This document shows positions 1 to 9,192 of a stretch of DNA of 64,000 nucleotides, piece by piece. The stretch covers positions 434,001-498,000 of the forward strand of contig NZ_CP070968.1 of NCBI RefSeq assembly GCF_017086445.1, given 5' to 3'. Position numbers and translations under genes: made by a program. Origin of the DNA: Brevundimonas fontaquae. Lineage in GTDB: Bacteria > Pseudomonadota > Alphaproteobacteria > Caulobacterales > Caulobacteraceae. The notes below the pieces were generated by a model. The model worked only from the letters and a program-made list of their open reading frames with translations, had not been told where the DNA came from and did no database searches. How positions within the stretch are numbered: position 1 is the stretch's first letter; each line of letters starts with the position of its first letter.

Positions 1-107
1 AGGGCCACAAGGTTGCGGCCTCCAAGGATAATCCGGAGTATATCGTCGAGAGCGCCAAGACCGGCGCACGCGCGGCGCACAAGCCGTCGGAGTTGAAGAA
101 GGCATGA
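1..107 (+). CDS. DUF2945 (hypervirulence-associated TUDOR-type) small protein, 3' end only
   Basis: Only the last 34 codons are present; the reading frame enters at base 3 and stops at 105-107. The visible tail reads as a basic, Lys/Ala-rich peptide with the ending ..TGARAAHKPSELKKA, which resembles the C-terminus of the short DUF2945/HVA1 proteins common in alphaproteobacteria. The stop overlaps the next start as ATGA, so the two genes are probably co-transcribed. The family has no established biochemical role. The call rests on a short tail and is moderate. Confidence 0.55.
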   Translation, partial: GHKVAASKDNPEYIVESAKTGARAAHKPSELKKA

Positions 108-1252
108 CCCTGAACGGCCTGTCGCGCGGCGTCGCCCTGTCGGCCCTTGTCCTGTCCGCGCTGTCCATCGCAGGATGCGGGGACAAGGATGCGGCCAAGG
201 TGCCCGCCGCGACCCAGGTCGCCAGTCCGTCTGCACCGGCCGCCGCCGCTCCGGTGCTGCAAATCCGCCCCGAGACCAAAATTTTCCGCGACTGGAGCGC
301 CACCTGCGGCAATGACGGGACCTGCTGGGCCTTCGGTTTTGCGCCCGAGTTCGCCGCCGGCTGGGTCCGCATCAGCCTGGCGCCCGGTCCGAACGCCCAG
401 CCGCAAATCCTCTTCGGCTATTGGCCCGACGGCGAGGCCAAGGGCGCCGGGCCCCTCAGCTTGACCATTGACGGCCGCGCCTATCCGGCCGTGTTGGGCG
501 CGGCGAGCGACGCCGAGACGCCGATCGGGGAAATCCGCGAAGGCGCTCGCGCCGCCCTCGACGCCATGGCTCAGGGCAAGGTCATGATCATTCGCGGCGC
601 CTCGACCCAGGAGGTCTCGCTGCACGGCGCCGCCGCCGCCCTGTTGTGGATCGACGAGAAGCAGGGACGTTTGGATACGCCAACCGCCCTGATCCGACGC
701 GGCGACCGCCCGGCCGCCCTTGTGCCGATTGCGCCGTCGCTGCCGACGGTGACGCCCGCTCCGGCCGTCGATCAGGCCGCGTTTGGCGATCAGAACCAGC
801 GCCTGCCCGCCGCGCTGCGCGCTCGTACCGAGGTCGGCGACTGCCTCAAGGAGTCGGCCATGCCGGCCGTCAGCGACATGGTCATGTCCGCCCGGCTGGA
901 CGCCCGCACCGAGCTGTGGGCCGTGCCCTGCGGATCGGGCGCCTATAACGTCACCCACAACTGGTATCTGACAGGACCGGGCGGTCGCGACCCTCGGCCC
1001 GCAATGCTCGCCGGATCGGAAGGTCCGGGCTCCGATCCCGTTATGCAGGACAACGCGACCGTCAACGGCGCATATGATCCCAAGACCCGCACCCTGTCGG
1101 CCTTCGCCAAGGCGCGGGGCATCGGGGATTGCGGCGCGGCGCAGACCTGGGCCTGGACGGGACAGGGCTTCACCCTGACGCAGGAAAGCGTGATGGGCCA
1201 ATGCGCCGGCGTGCCGTCCGACCTTTGGCCTGTCACTTGGCGCACGCGGTGA
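104..1252 (+). CDS. DUF1176 family lipoprotein
   Basis: 382 residues. The N-terminus is a lipoprotein signal: a hydrophobic stretch followed by the lipobox LSIAGC with the lipidated Cys at residue 25, then an Ala/Pro-rich linker. The mature part begins with the FRDWSATCGNDGTCWAFG signature typical of DUF1176 proteins, with further paired cysteines (for example near CGSGAYN and GDCGAAQTW) that probably form disulfides in the periplasm. DUF1176 proteins are envelope proteins of unknown function. The ATG overlaps the previous stop and the stop overlaps the following GTG start, so this is the middle gene of a tight three-gene unit. Confidence 0.85.
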   Translation: MTLNGLSRGVALSALVLSALSIAGCGDKDAAKVPAATQVASPSAPAAAAPVLQIRPETKIFRDWSATCGNDGTCWAFGFAPEFAAGWVRISLAPGPNAQPQILFGYWPDGEAKGAGPLSLTIDGRAYPAVLGAASDAETPIGEIREGARAALDAMAQGKVMIIRGASTQEVSLHGAAAALLWIDEKQGRLDTPTALIRRGDRPAALVPIAPSLPTVTPAPAVDQAAFGDQNQRLPAALRARTEVGDCLKESAMPAVSDMVMSARLDARTELWAVPCGSGAYNVTHNWYLTGPGGRDPRPAMLAGSEGPGSDPVMQDNATVNGAYDPKTRTLSAFAKARGIGDCGAAQTWAWTGQGFTLTQESVMGQCAGVPSDLWPVTWRTR

Positions 1253-2157
1253 CCGATCCGGAGGTTCTGATCATCGGCGCGGGCCCGGCCGGCCTGACGG
1301 CTGCGACCTATCTGGGCCGCTTTCGTCGGCGGACCCTGGTGGTGGATGGCGGCGCGCCCCGCGCCTGCTGGATCCCGCTCAGCCACAATATGCCGGGCTT
1401 TCCGGCGGGCATCACCGGCGCGGACATCCTGAAGCGGATGCGCGAACAGGCCGAGGAATATGGCGCGGTCGTCGAACCGGATCGCGTCCAGCGCCTGACC
1501 CACGACGGCGACGGCTTCGTCGCTGAGATGGATGGCCGCGTCGTTCGCGCCCGCGCCGTTCTGCTGGCGACCGGGGTCGTCGATCACCATCCGGATCTGC
1601 CCGGCGTCGAAGCGGCGGTGCAAAAGGCGCTGGTCCGCATCTGTCCCATTTGCGACGCCTACGAGGCGACCGACAAGGCCGTGGCCATCATCGGCCAGAG
1701 CGACAAGGGCGCGCGCGAGGCCGCCTTCATGCGCACCTATTCCGACCGTGTGACCCTGATCCATATCGGCGCGCCCGACGCGCTCAGCAGGCGTGACGAA
1801 CTGGACCGGCTCGGCGTTGAACTGATCCTGGCGCCGCTGGACGCGATCGACATCGAGAACGATCGCGTGACGGCCCTGAGCTACGCCGGCCAGAGCCGCG
1901 CATTTGATTTGGTCTATTCAGCGTTGGGCACATCGCCGAACGCCGAACTGGCCCGGGGGCTGGGCGCGCGTCTGGCCGGCGACGGCCGGTTGGAGGTCGA
2001 TCTGCATCAGGCCACCAGCGTGCCGGGCCTGTATGCCGCCGGCGACGTCGTGCGCGGCCTCAACCAGATCGCCGTCGCGACCGCCGAAGCCGCCGTCGCC
2101 GCCACCGACATCCACAATCGCCTGCGCCAGGCCGACGGCCTGACCGTCGCAGATTAA
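1249..2157 (+). CDS. Thioredoxin-reductase-like NAD(P)/FAD-dependent oxidoreductase
   Basis: 302 residues from a GTG that overlaps the preceding TGA (GTGA); longer upstream in-frame extensions lie inside the DUF1176 gene and lack the family start. An N-terminal dinucleotide fold IIGAGPAG (about 8-15) binds FAD. A CPIC pair at Cys132/Cys135, in the context RICPICDAYE, is the redox-active disulfide position of the thioredoxin reductase superfamily. A second nucleotide motif and a C-terminal YAAGDVVRGLNQI segment bind FAD again. The physiological partner is not evident: the family includes thioredoxin reductases, ferredoxin-NADP reductases and orphan flavoproteins. Its stop overlaps the convergent DUF885 stop. 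Confidence 0.85.
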   Translation: MTDPEVLIIGAGPAGLTAATYLGRFRRRTLVVDGGAPRACWIPLSHNMPGFPAGITGADILKRMREQAEEYGAVVEPDRVQRLTHDGDGFVAEMDGRVVRARAVLLATGVVDHHPDLPGVEAAVQKALVRICPICDAYEATDKAVAIIGQSDKGAREAAFMRTYSDRVTLIHIGAPDALSRRDELDRLGVELILAPLDAIDIENDRVTALSYAGQSRAFDLVYSALGTSPNAELARGLGARLAGDGRLEVDLHQATSVPGLYAAGDVVRGLNQIAVATAEAAVAATDIHNRLRQADGLTVAD

Positions 2158-3986
2158 GCCTGGGTCGCGACCCAGCCGTCGACGATCCGTTCCAGCACCG
2201 ACAGGGGCACGCCGCCGGCGGCGAGCGCCGTGTCGTGGAAGCCCTTGATGTCGAACCTGGACCCCAGTGTCGTCTTGGCCTTTTCACGCAGGCGGACCCA
2301 TTCGTTGTGGCCGACCTTGTAGGCGCAGGCCTGGCCCGGCCATCCGCAATAGCGTTCGACCTCGGACGTCGCCGCGCCTTCCTGATCGCCATAGGCCTCC
2401 ATCATGTAGCGGATGCCCTCTTCGCGGCTCCAGCCCTTGGAATGGATGCCGGTGTCGACCACCAGGCGCGCGGCGCGGAACATCAGCGATTGCAGGTAGC
2501 CGATCTGACCCACCGGATCGTTCTCATAGGCGCCCAGTTCGTCGGCCAGCTGTTCGGCATATAGCCCCCAGCCTTCGACGTAGGACGAGAAGCCCAGCAG
2601 GTTCATCAGCAGCGGCGCGGACTCGCTCTCCTGCTGCAAGCTGATCTGCAGATGGTGGCCCGGCGTCGCCTCGTGATAGGTCAGGGTCGGCAGGGTCCAG
2701 GACGGCCATTCCGCCGTGTCCTTCAGATTGATCCAGTATATGCCGGGCCGCGTCCCATCCAGGCTGGGGGAGTTGTAATAGCCCATCGGCGCGCCGGCCT
2801 CGATCTCGGGCGGCACCCGCTTGATCTCGACCTTGGCCTTGGGCAGGCGGCCGAAGGCGTTGGGCAGGCGGGCCTGCATGTCGGCCATCTGGGCGTTCAG
2901 CTTGGCGATCAACTCGGCCTTGCCCGCATCGGTGTCGGCGTAGACGTATTTGGGATCGTCCCCCAGGGCCTTGATCCGCTCGGCGACCGAGCCTTGCGTC
3001 AGGCCTTGCGCCTTCAGCAGAACATCGGCGCGCGCCGTCAGATCCGCCATCTGTTCGACGCCGGTGCGGTGGATCTCGTCCGCCGTCAGCCGGGTCGTGG
3101 TGATGTAGCGCAGGCTGTTGGCGTAATACTGCTCGCCCTGCGGCAGGCGGCGCACCGAGGCCTCGTGCACGGCGTTCGGTTGGGCTGCCTTCAGGACGGC
3201 GTTCTGGGCGGCCAGGGCCGGATAGACCCGCTCGGTCACAAGCCGTTCGACCTGCGCGCCCCAGTCGCCGGTCAGGCCCTTGGCGCGGGCCCGATCCACG
3301 ACCGACTGGGTCAGGGGCGAGGTCGCCGCAGGCGTCGCCAGGACGCCGTCCTGCTGGCGGATCGCCTTGGCCAGGATGAAGTCGGGCGGGATGACGCCCA
3401 GCGCATAGTCTTCCTTCAGACGATCCGTCTCGGCCAGCAGCACGTCGGCGAAGGCGTTGACGCGGGCGACATAGGCGTCGGCGTCGGCGGCCGTCTCGAT
3501 GGTGTGCTGGTTGGCCAGGAAGTCGGGCGTGGACTGATAGGCGCCGCCTTGCTGGCTGACGCGGTACGGATTGGGCCAGCCACCCTGGCCGTAAGGGATG
3601 TCGTAGGTGGCGATCACCCCGTCCAGATTCTGGGTCAGGCTGTCGTAGTAGTTGGCGTTGCGTGCATCGAGTTTGGAGCGGTCGATGCGGGCCAATTCGG
3701 CGCGTTGGCGACGGGTGAAGGCGCGCTGGTCGTCTTCCTCGGCGCGGGTCGGAACGGTCAGCTTGGACTTGGCGGCGGCGCGGTCGCCCTTGTCCAGGCC
3801 GAACATGGTGACGACCTCCGGACTCTTGTCCAGCGTCTGCTCGAACGTTGTGTCCATGAAGGTCTTTAGCTGGGCGGCGGCGTCGCCCTGCGATGCACCG
3901 GCCTGACGAGCGAAGGCCGGGCCGCCCACGGCGACGAGGCCGGCGCCCAGGGCGGCGGACTGAAGAAGACGACGACGATCGAACAT
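2154..3986 (-). CDS. DUF885 family metallopeptidase-like protein, Tat-exported
   Basis: 610 residues. The start chosen is the ATG preceded by a GAGGGG ribosome-binding site, which places a twin-arginine leader MFDRRRLLQSAALGAG at the very N-terminus; an open frame continues further upstream without such a signal. The body carries the DUF885 hallmark YHEATPGHH (His438, Glu439, His444/445), an HExxxGH-type arrangement predicted to bind zinc. DUF885 proteins are thought to be periplasmic peptidases but their substrates are mostly unknown. The stop codon overlaps the converging flavoprotein stop, and the strong pnp terminator lies just upstream, so it probably has its own promoter within about 90 bases. 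Confidence 0.85.
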   Translation of the reverse strand: MFDRRRLLQSAALGAGLVAVGGPAFARQAGASQGDAAAQLKTFMDTTFEQTLDKSPEVVTMFGLDKGDRAAAKSKLTVPTRAEEDDQRAFTRRQRAELARIDRSKLDARNANYYDSLTQNLDGVIATYDIPYGQGGWPNPYRVSQQGGAYQSTPDFLANQHTIETAADADAYVARVNAFADVLLAETDRLKEDYALGVIPPDFILAKAIRQQDGVLATPAATSPLTQSVVDRARAKGLTGDWGAQVERLVTERVYPALAAQNAVLKAAQPNAVHEASVRRLPQGEQYYANSLRYITTTRLTADEIHRTGVEQMADLTARADVLLKAQGLTQGSVAERIKALGDDPKYVYADTDAGKAELIAKLNAQMADMQARLPNAFGRLPKAKVEIKRVPPEIEAGAPMGYYNSPSLDGTRPGIYWINLKDTAEWPSWTLPTLTYHEATPGHHLQISLQQESESAPLLMNLLGFSSYVEGWGLYAEQLADELGAYENDPVGQIGYLQSLMFRAARLVVDTGIHSKGWSREEGIRYMMEAYGDQEGAATSEVERYCGWPGQACAYKVGHNEWVRLREKAKTTLGSRFDIKGFHDTALAAGGVPLSVLERIVDGWVATQA

Positions 3987-4075
3987 GGAACGGCCCCTCG
4001 AAACTGGATGCGGCAATGGAAACCGCATGGGCCGGGGCGGCAAGTGAAATCGCGGACAGCCGGTGCGCCGACCCA

Positions 4076-4109
4076 AAGAAAAAGGCCCGGCGGATCGCTC
4101 CGCCGGGCC
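4076..4109 (-). terminator. Intrinsic terminator of pnp
   Basis: An 11-bp perfect stem (4084-4094 with 4099-4109), tetraloop 4095-4098. Read on the minus strand it is followed by TTTTTCTTT (complement of 4075-4083). It sits about 30 bases past the pnp stop and ends the rbfA-truB-rpsO-pnp direction of transcription. Confidence 0.85.
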
Positions 4110-4135
4110 TCTTTCAGTCTCGATACCGAAGTCGC

Positions 4136-6370
4136 TCAGTCGCGACGACGACGTCCGCGATCGCCACCGCGATCACCGCCGTCACGTTTCGGACGACCGC
4201 CGGTGTCTTCCGACAGGGGCTCTTCGCCGCGCTCGGCGCGCTCGGCGTTGATCTTGGCCGTCAGGTCTTCACCCGTGGCCTGATCGACGACCTTCATCGA
4301 CAGCTTGGTCTTGCCGCGATCGTCGAAGCCCAGGAACTTGACCTTGACCTCTTGGCCTTCCGACAGGACGTCGGCCGGATTGGCGACGCGTTCCAGAGCG
4401 ATCTGCGACACGTGGACCAAGCCGTCCTTGGCGCCGAAGAAGTTCACGAAGGCGCCGAAATCGACGACCTTGACGACCTTGCCGGAGTAGATGGTTCCGA
4501 CTTCCGGCTCCGAGGCGATGGACTGGATCCAGGCCTTGGCGGCGTCGATCTTCTCCTGGTCGTTGGCGGCGACCTTGATGGTGCCGTCATCGCCGATGTC
4601 GATCTTGGCGCCGGTCTTCTCGACGATCTCGCGGATGACCTTGCCGCCCGAACCGATCACTTCACGGATCTTGTCGACCGGGATCTTGACCGTTTCGATC
4701 TTGGGCGCGTGCTCGCCCAGTTCGGCGCGCGGCGCATCCATGGCCTTGGACATCTCGTCCAGGATGTGCAGGCGACCGGCCGAAGCCTGGGTCAGGGCCT
4801 GTTCCATGATTTCCTTGGTGATGCCGGCGACCTTGATGTCCATCTGAAGGCTGGTGATGCCTTCCGCCGTGCCGGCGACCTTGAAGTCCATGTCGCCCAG
4901 GTGGTCTTCGTCACCCAGGATGTCCGACAGGATGGCGAACTCGCCCGACGGCTCCAGGATCAGGCCCATGGCGATGCCCGAGACCGGACGGATCAGCGGC
5001 ACGCCGGCGTCCATCAGGGCCAGCGACGAACCGCAGACCGTGGCCATCGAGGACGAGCCGTTCGACTCGGTGATCTCGGAGACCAGACGGATGGTGTAGG
5101 GGAAGTCTTCCTTGGTCGGCAGCATCGGACGGATCGCGCGCCAGGCCAGCTTGCCGTGACCGATTTCGCGACGGCCGGGCGAACCCATGCGGCCTGCTTC
5201 ACCCACCGAATAGGGGGGGAAGTTGTAGTGCAGCAGGAAGTTCTCTTTGTAGGTGCCCTGCAGGCTGTCGATGTACTGCTCGTCCTCGCCGGTGCCGAGG
5301 GTGGCGACGACCAGGGCCTGGGTTTCCCCACGCGTGAACAGGGCCGAACCGTGGGTGCGCGGCAGGACGCCGACTTCCGACACGATGGCGCGGACCTTAT
5401 CGAGGGCGCGGCCGTCGACGCGGTGCGCGTTCTCGATGATGTCGCGACGCAGGACTTCGGCTTCGCACTCCTTGAAGGCGGCCGAGAACTTGGAACCGTC
5501 GACGCCGTCAGGGTTCTCGTCGGTCTTCACCAGCTTGGCGGCGGCGGCCTTCTTGGCGGCGTCGACGCCCGAACGGCGCTCGTATTTGCCGGCGTGGGTG
5601 TAGGCGCTCTTGATGTCTTCGCCGACCAGCGACTTGATCGAGGCGACGACGTCGGAGTGGTCTTCGGCCTGGAAGTCGAAGGGCTCCTTGGCGGCGTGTT
5701 CAGCCAGTTCGATGATGGCGTCGATCACCGGCTGCATGCCCGCATGCGCGAACATCAGGGCCTCGAGCATCTTCTCTTCCGACAGCTCCTTGGCTTCGGA
5801 TTCGACCATCATCAGGGCGTCTTGCGTACCGGCGACCACCAGGTCGAGGTCCGAGGACGGGATCAGGTCGATGGCGGGGTTCAGCACCAGCTCGCCGTCG
5901 ATCAGGCCGACGCGCGCGGCGCCGATGGGGCCCATGAAGGGCACGCCCGAAATGGTCAGGGCGGCCGAGGCGGCGACCATGCCCAGAACGTCGGGATCGT
6001 TTTCCATGTCGTGCTGCAGCACGGTCACGACGACCTGGGTCTCGTTCTTGAAGCCCTTGACGAACAGCGGCCGGATCGGACGGTCGATCAGGCGGGAAAC
6101 TAGGGTTTCCTTCTCGGACGGACGGCCTTCACGCTTGAAGTAGCCGCCCGGGATCTTGCCGGCGGCGAAGGTCTTTTCCTGATAGTTGACCGTCAGGGGG
6201 AAGAAATCCAGGCCGGGCTTGGGCGCACGGCCATAGACGACGGTGGCCAGAACCACGGTCTCGCCGTAGGTCGCCAGCACGGCGCCGTCGGCCTGGCGGG
6301 CGATGCGGCCCGTTTCCAGGGTCAGCGGGCGGCCGGCCCAGTCGATCGTCTTGCGTTTGATGTCGAACAT
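4136..6370 (-). CDS. pnp: Polyribonucleotide nucleotidyltransferase (PNPase)
   Basis: 744 residues, the usual length. Phosphorolytic 3'-to-5' exoribonuclease and degradosome component. The order is RNase PH domain 1 (starts [21 protein letters not shown]), a helical linker, RNase PH domain 2 with the conserved [10 protein letters not shown] and [19 protein letters not shown] segments, a KH domain ([12 protein letters not shown], about 560) and an S1 domain ([17 protein letters not shown], about 625). The C-terminus is a Gly/Arg/Asp-rich tail ending GRRRRD, a typical RNA- or partner-binding extension. It lies downstream of rpsO on the same strand with a hairpin in the gap, the widely conserved rpsO-pnp arrangement. 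Confidence 0.97.
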   Translation of the reverse strand: MFDIKRKTIDWAGRPLTLETGRIARQADGAVLATYGETVVLATVVYGRAPKPGLDFFPLTVNYQEKTFAAGKIPGGYFKREGRPSEKETLVSRLIDRPIRPLFVKGFKNETQVVVTVLQHDMENDPDVLGMVAASAALTISGVPFMGPIGAARVGLIDGELVLNPAIDLIPSSDLDLVVAGTQDALMMVESEAKELSEEKMLEALMFAHAGMQPVIDAIIELAEHAAKEPFDFQAEDHSDVVASIKSLVGEDIKSAYTHAGKYERRSGVDAAKKAAAAKLVKTDENPDGVDGSKFSAAFKECEAEVLRRDIIENAHRVDGRALDKVRAIVSEVGVLPRTHGSALFTRGETQALVVATLGTGEDEQYIDSLQGTYKENFLLHYNFPPYSVGEAGRMGSPGRREIGHGKLAWRAIRPMLPTKEDFPYTIRLVSEITESNGSSSMATVCGSSLALMDAGVPLIRPVSGIAMGLILEPSGEFAILSDILGDEDHLGDMDFKVAGTAEGITSLQMDIKVAGITKEIMEQALTQASAGRLHILDEMSKAMDAPRAELGEHAPKIETVKIPVDKIREVIGSGGKVIREIVEKTGAKIDIGDDGTIKVAANDQEKIDAAKAWIQSIASEPEVGTIYSGKVVKVVDFGAFVNFFGAKDGLVHVSQIALERVANPADVLSEGQEVKVKFLGFDDRGKTKLSMKVVDQATGEDLTAKINAERAERGEEPLSEDTGGRPKRDGGDRGGDRGRRRRD

Positions 6371-6668
6371 ATTTCGTCTTTCGTATCCCGGACGGCGTAT
6401 TCCGTGCGGGGTCCCATCATGGGGCGGATGCGTCGGCGTTCTGTCCTTCGATCCAGAGGCCGCCGCGCCATCGCGACGACCGGGAGAGGACCGTCATGGC
6501 CCTCGCAGCTGCGCCGGTAAGTCCTGCGGCGCACAGGTCGTGTCTTTGTCGTCGCGCTTCCGGGGCGGCCAACCGGCAGCCACTTGGCCTGGAAGCGCTT
6601 AGTTGCACAACGAGGCGCGGACGAGACCGCCCGCGCCTCGAAAGCGTATTCTACACTGTTCCGACGCC
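6371..6668 (-). other. rpsO-pnp intergenic region with hairpin
   Basis: About 300 bases without a convincing gene. It contains a perfect 10-bp inverted repeat (6611-6620 with 6631-6640, 10-base loop) about 30 bases after the rpsO stop. On the minus strand only TTGTG follows, so it is a weak intrinsic terminator at best; in other bacteria the rpsO-pnp gap carries an attenuating terminator or processing hairpin, and that role is a reasonable inference here. The remaining roughly 230 bases would be a long pnp leader, where pnp autoregulation acts in E. coli. No other structure was recognised. Confidence 0.55.
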
Positions 6669-6938
6669 TTAGCGGCGCAGGCCCAGTTTGGAGATGAGCG
6701 CCTGGTAGCGACCGGCGTCGACCTTGTTCAGGTGGTCGAGCAGGCGGCGACGTTGCGACACCATCTTCAGAAGGCCACGACGCGAGTGGTTGTCCTTCTT
6801 GTGGGTCTTGAAGTGTTCGGTGAGGTTGGCGATGCGTTCCGACAGGATCGCGACCTGAACCTCGGCCGAGCCGGTGTCGCCAGCGGAGCGGGCGTTATCG
6901 GCGATGATCTCGTGCTTGCGTTCAGCAGTAACCGACAT
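6669..6938 (-). CDS. rpsO: 30S ribosomal protein S15
   Basis: 89 residues, full length. Binds 16S rRNA in the platform of the small subunit. The protein starts [17 protein letters not shown] and contains the conserved [24 protein letters not shown] core and the basic [22 protein letters not shown] helix-loop-helix. The ribosome-binding site AAAGGAC precedes the ATG. It lies between truB and pnp on the same strand; one copy of the short palindromic repeat (6951-6985) sits immediately upstream in its leader. Confidence 0.98.
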   Translation of the reverse strand: MSVTAERKHEIIADNARSAGDTGSAEVQVAILSERIANLTEHFKTHKKDNHSRRGLLKMVSQRRRLLDHLNKVDAGRYQALISKLGLRR

Positions 6939-6950
6939 CGTAGAGTCCTT

Positions 6951-6985
6951 TCTTGGCCTATCGCGCTTCGCGCTACTTGAGGCCG
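6951..6985. repeat. Short palindromic repeat, copy A
   Basis: About 35 bases: GGCC, then CTATCGCGCTTCGCGCTACTTGA, then GGCC. The centre folds as CGCG-CTT-CGCG. It lies in the truB-rpsO gap. Almost the same sequence occurs at 7951-7985 and, inside a coding region, at 30483-30520. Confidence 0.7.
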
Positions 6986-7017
6986 TGGGGTCTCGGCCCT
7001 TGCCGGATGGCGCGGGC

Positions 7018-7947
7018 CTAGAGGTTGAAAACGCGGTCGGGTTCTAGCCGGCCGGCCCGCAACTGACAGAGGGCGACGAGGGTCTGGCCCTGAAAGGCTG
7101 AAACCGTGCGCGAACCGCCGGTGAGACGATCCTTGAGGGTTTCCACCTGACGGGGGAGCAGAACGATCGGGCGTCCCTGCCGAAGCGAGAAGGCGTCCTG
7201 TTCATTCACGGCCAGTTCCGGGATGTCGTCCAGAGCGGTCGCGACGGCAAGCAAGCCTTCCGAGGCGGCGCCCCTATGCACCATTTCCTCCAGAGAATCC
7301 AGAGTGACGGCGTTTTGCGTGCTGAACGGCCCCACGCGCTCGCGTCTCAGGGCGCTGACATGACCCTCGGCGCCGAGGGCGGCGGCCAGATCGCGGGCCA
7401 GCGAGCGGACATAGACGCCCTTGCCGGTGCGGATGGTCAGTTCCACGTGGTCGGCGTCGGGCGCATCCGTCACCTCGGCCGAGTGGATCGTCACCCGGCG
7501 GGCCTGAAGCTCGAACTCCACCCCGTCGCGGGCCAGGTCATAGGCGCGGGCGCCGTCCACCTTGATTGCGGAAAAGCGCGGCGGCGTCTGGTCGATCTCG
7601 CCGACGAAGGCCGGCAGGGTGACCTTCACCTGATCGACGGTCGGGCGCACGTCGGAGCGGCCGATGATCTCGCCCTCGCGGTCCACGCTGTCGGTCGAGA
7701 CGCCCCAGTTGATGGTGAAGCGATAGACCTTCTGCGCCTCCATCATCATCGGCACGGTCTTGGTCGCCTCGCCGAGCGCGATGGGCAGGATGCCGCTGGC
7801 CAGCGGGTCGAGCGTTCCGGCGTGACCGGCCTTCTGGGCGTTGAACAGGCGACGGATGCGGCTGACGGCCTCGGTCGATCCCATCTCGAACGGCTTGTCC
7901 AGGCAAACCCAGCCGTCGACGATGTCGCCCTTCTTCTTGCGGCCCAT
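7018..7947 (-). CDS. truB: tRNA pseudouridine(55) synthase
   Basis: 309 residues. Converts U55 of the tRNA T-loop to pseudouridine. The family signature [17 protein letters not shown] is present near residue 40 and holds the catalytic Asp. Other TruB landmarks are [33 protein letters not shown] and the [18 protein letters not shown] segment. The ATG follows a basic MGRKKKGD start. It lies in the rbfA-truB-rpsO-pnp series with palindromic repeats in both flanking gaps. Confidence 0.97.
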   Translation of the reverse strand: MGRKKKGDIVDGWVCLDKPFEMGSTEAVSRIRRLFNAQKAGHAGTLDPLASGILPIALGEATKTVPMMMEAQKVYRFTINWGVSTDSVDREGEIIGRSDVRPTVDQVKVTLPAFVGEIDQTPPRFSAIKVDGARAYDLARDGVEFELQARRVTIHSAEVTDAPDADHVELTIRTGKGVYVRSLARDLAAALGAEGHVSALRRERVGPFSTQNAVTLDSLEEMVHRGAASEGLLAVATALDDIPELAVNEQDAFSLRQGRPIVLLPRQVETLKDRLTGGSRTVSAFQGQTLVALCQLRAGRLEPDRVFNL

Positions 7948-7950
7948 TAT

Positions 7951-7985
7951 GCTTGGCCTACCGCGCTTCGCGCTACTTGACGCCG
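7951..7985. repeat. Short palindromic repeat, copy B
   Basis: Near-identical to copy A (GGCCTACCGCGCTTCGCGCT then ACTTGACGCC). It fills almost the entire 43-base gap between rbfA and truB, so the truB ribosome-binding region lies next to or within the hairpin. Confidence 0.7.
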
Positions 7986-7990
7986 GAGGA

Positions 7991-8443
7991 TCACTGATCG
8001 TCCTCGTCGTCGCGGCGCTCCAGGTCGGCGCGGACGCGGGGGTCGTCGAACAGGCGGTCGATGTGGCTGGCGGCGTCGAAGCTTTCGTCGTGGCGGAACT
8101 TCAGGTCGGGCGTGAACTTCATGTCCAGGCGACGGCCCAGCTGGCCGCGCACGAATTTGGCGTGGACATTCAGCGCCTTGATGATCTCGCTCTCGTGGCC
8201 ATTGGTCGGCGCGGCCTCGACGCCGGCGCCGAGAGGCTCGACGAAACAGGTGGCGTGTTTCAGGTCCGGCGACAGGCGCACTTCGGTCACGGTGATGGAC
8301 ACCCCGGCCAGGGCCTCGTCGCGGATATCCTCCTCGCGCAGGATGTCGACCAGGGCGTGACGGATCAGCTCGCCGGCGCGCAGCTGGCGCTGGCTGGGTC
8401 CGGCGGGGCCGGAGGCGTTGCGGGTGTGTTGCTTGTGGGCCAT
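7991..8443 (-). CDS. rbfA: Ribosome-binding factor A
   Basis: 150 residues. Late 30S maturation factor that binds the 16S rRNA 5' domain. The ATG is preceded by AAGGAGAGG; the same frame stays open for over 500 bases upstream but without RbfA similarity. The core reads [19 protein letters not shown], then [25 protein letters not shown] and [21 protein letters not shown], the KH-like RbfA fold. The acidic C-terminus ([11 protein letters not shown]) is a common extension. It heads the truB-rpsO-pnp series; the usual upstream partner infB is not here. Confidence 0.96.
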   Translation of the reverse strand: MAHKQHTRNASGPAGPSQRQLRAGELIRHALVDILREEDIRDEALAGVSITVTEVRLSPDLKHATCFVEPLGAGVEAAPTNGHESEIIKALNVHAKFVRGQLGRRLDMKFTPDLKFRHDESFDAASHIDRLFDDPRVRADLERRDDEDDQ

Positions 8444-8508
8444 CGGCCTCTCCTTCTTGTTCGCCCGCTGGGGATCGGACCCGGCCGGATAGGCGAAAGT
8501 CGGGCGGT

Positions 8509-9192
8509 CTAGTCCCGCAGCGGGGGTCTGTCCAGTTTTCGCGCCCGGTCGGCGACCCGAACCGAGCGCATCACCTCGCCCGAGGTGATGGCCGGAACAG
8601 GCCGGATCGCCACGCCACCGGCGTTCAGTACGCCGGCCGTCCAGTGATTGCACAAATGCAGGATGGAGAAGGTCTCGCGGCTGGCGAAGAAGCGCGCGTC
8701 GTCGCCGGGCCGCAGGGCTGCGATGCGCGGCCGGCCGTTCGACAGGTCGAGCGAAGCCTCGACGCGCGCGGCCAGACGCTCGAAGCGGGCGCGGCGCAGG
8801 GTCAGAGCGGCGCTGTCTTCGCCATAGGCCAGGCTCGGATCGTCGCGTCGAGGGGCCAGCATCAGCACCGATCGATTGCCGGGATGCAGAAAGGCGCGCG
8901 CCCCGTCGGGCAAGCGATCCGAAATCGGGCTCTGATCGACGTAGAATTTCGCATCGCCCCAGCCGATCAGAATCCACTCGCCGGGCGCCAAGGCTTGGAC
9001 CGCAAGCGCCAGAGGACCGCCGCGGCGTTCCAGCGCGGCGCGCGGGACGGCGATATCGGTGTGAAAGCCGTTGTCGAGCACCTGAATAACGACGGGGTCT
9101 GTCGCCGTCCCATCCGTCGCGCCCGACCGGGTCCAGGTCAGAAGCGCGGCGACCAGTCCGGCCAACGCCGCCAGCACCAGGGCTCGCATCAT
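8509..9192 (-). CDS. DUF2459 / TIGR02117 family protein
   Basis: 227 residues. Starts MMRALVLAALAGLVAALLTWT, a single N-terminal membrane segment or signal peptide, then VVIQVLDNGFHTDIAVPRAAL and WILIGWGDAKFYVD, both typical of DUF2459, and near the C-terminus FSILHLCNHWTAGVLNAGG, which is the strongest family signature. The start ATG overlaps the previous gene's TGA. The biochemical role is not known; the conserved Cys, His and Asn in LCNHW suggest a papain-like hydrolase fold, which is inference only. Confidence 0.8.
   Translation of the reverse strand: MMRALVLAALAGLVAALLTWTRSGATDGTATDPVVIQVLDNGFHTDIAVPRAALERRGGPLALAVQALAPGEWILIGWGDAKFYVDQSPISDRLPDGARAFLHPGNRSVLMLAPRRDDPSLAYGEDSAALTLRRARFERLAARVEASLDLSNGRPRIAALRPGDDARFFASRETFSILHLCNHWTAGVLNAGGVAIRPVPAITSGEVMRSVRVADRARKLDRPPLRD

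Noticed and set aside
2652..3869. Long open frame antisense to the DUF885 peptidase gene
   Set aside because: High-GC codon bias leaves the opposite strand open; the translation is low-complexity (Gly, Asp, Leu, Arg-rich) and the minus-strand gene has clear motifs.
3893..6103. Open frame of over 700 codons opposite pnp
   Set aside because: Shadow of pnp; composition is His/Asp/Gly-rich without domains, and it crosses the pnp terminator.
6611..6640. Full rpsO terminator
   Set aside because: The 10-bp stem is followed only by TTGTG on the minus strand, so it is listed as a hairpin with uncertain role.
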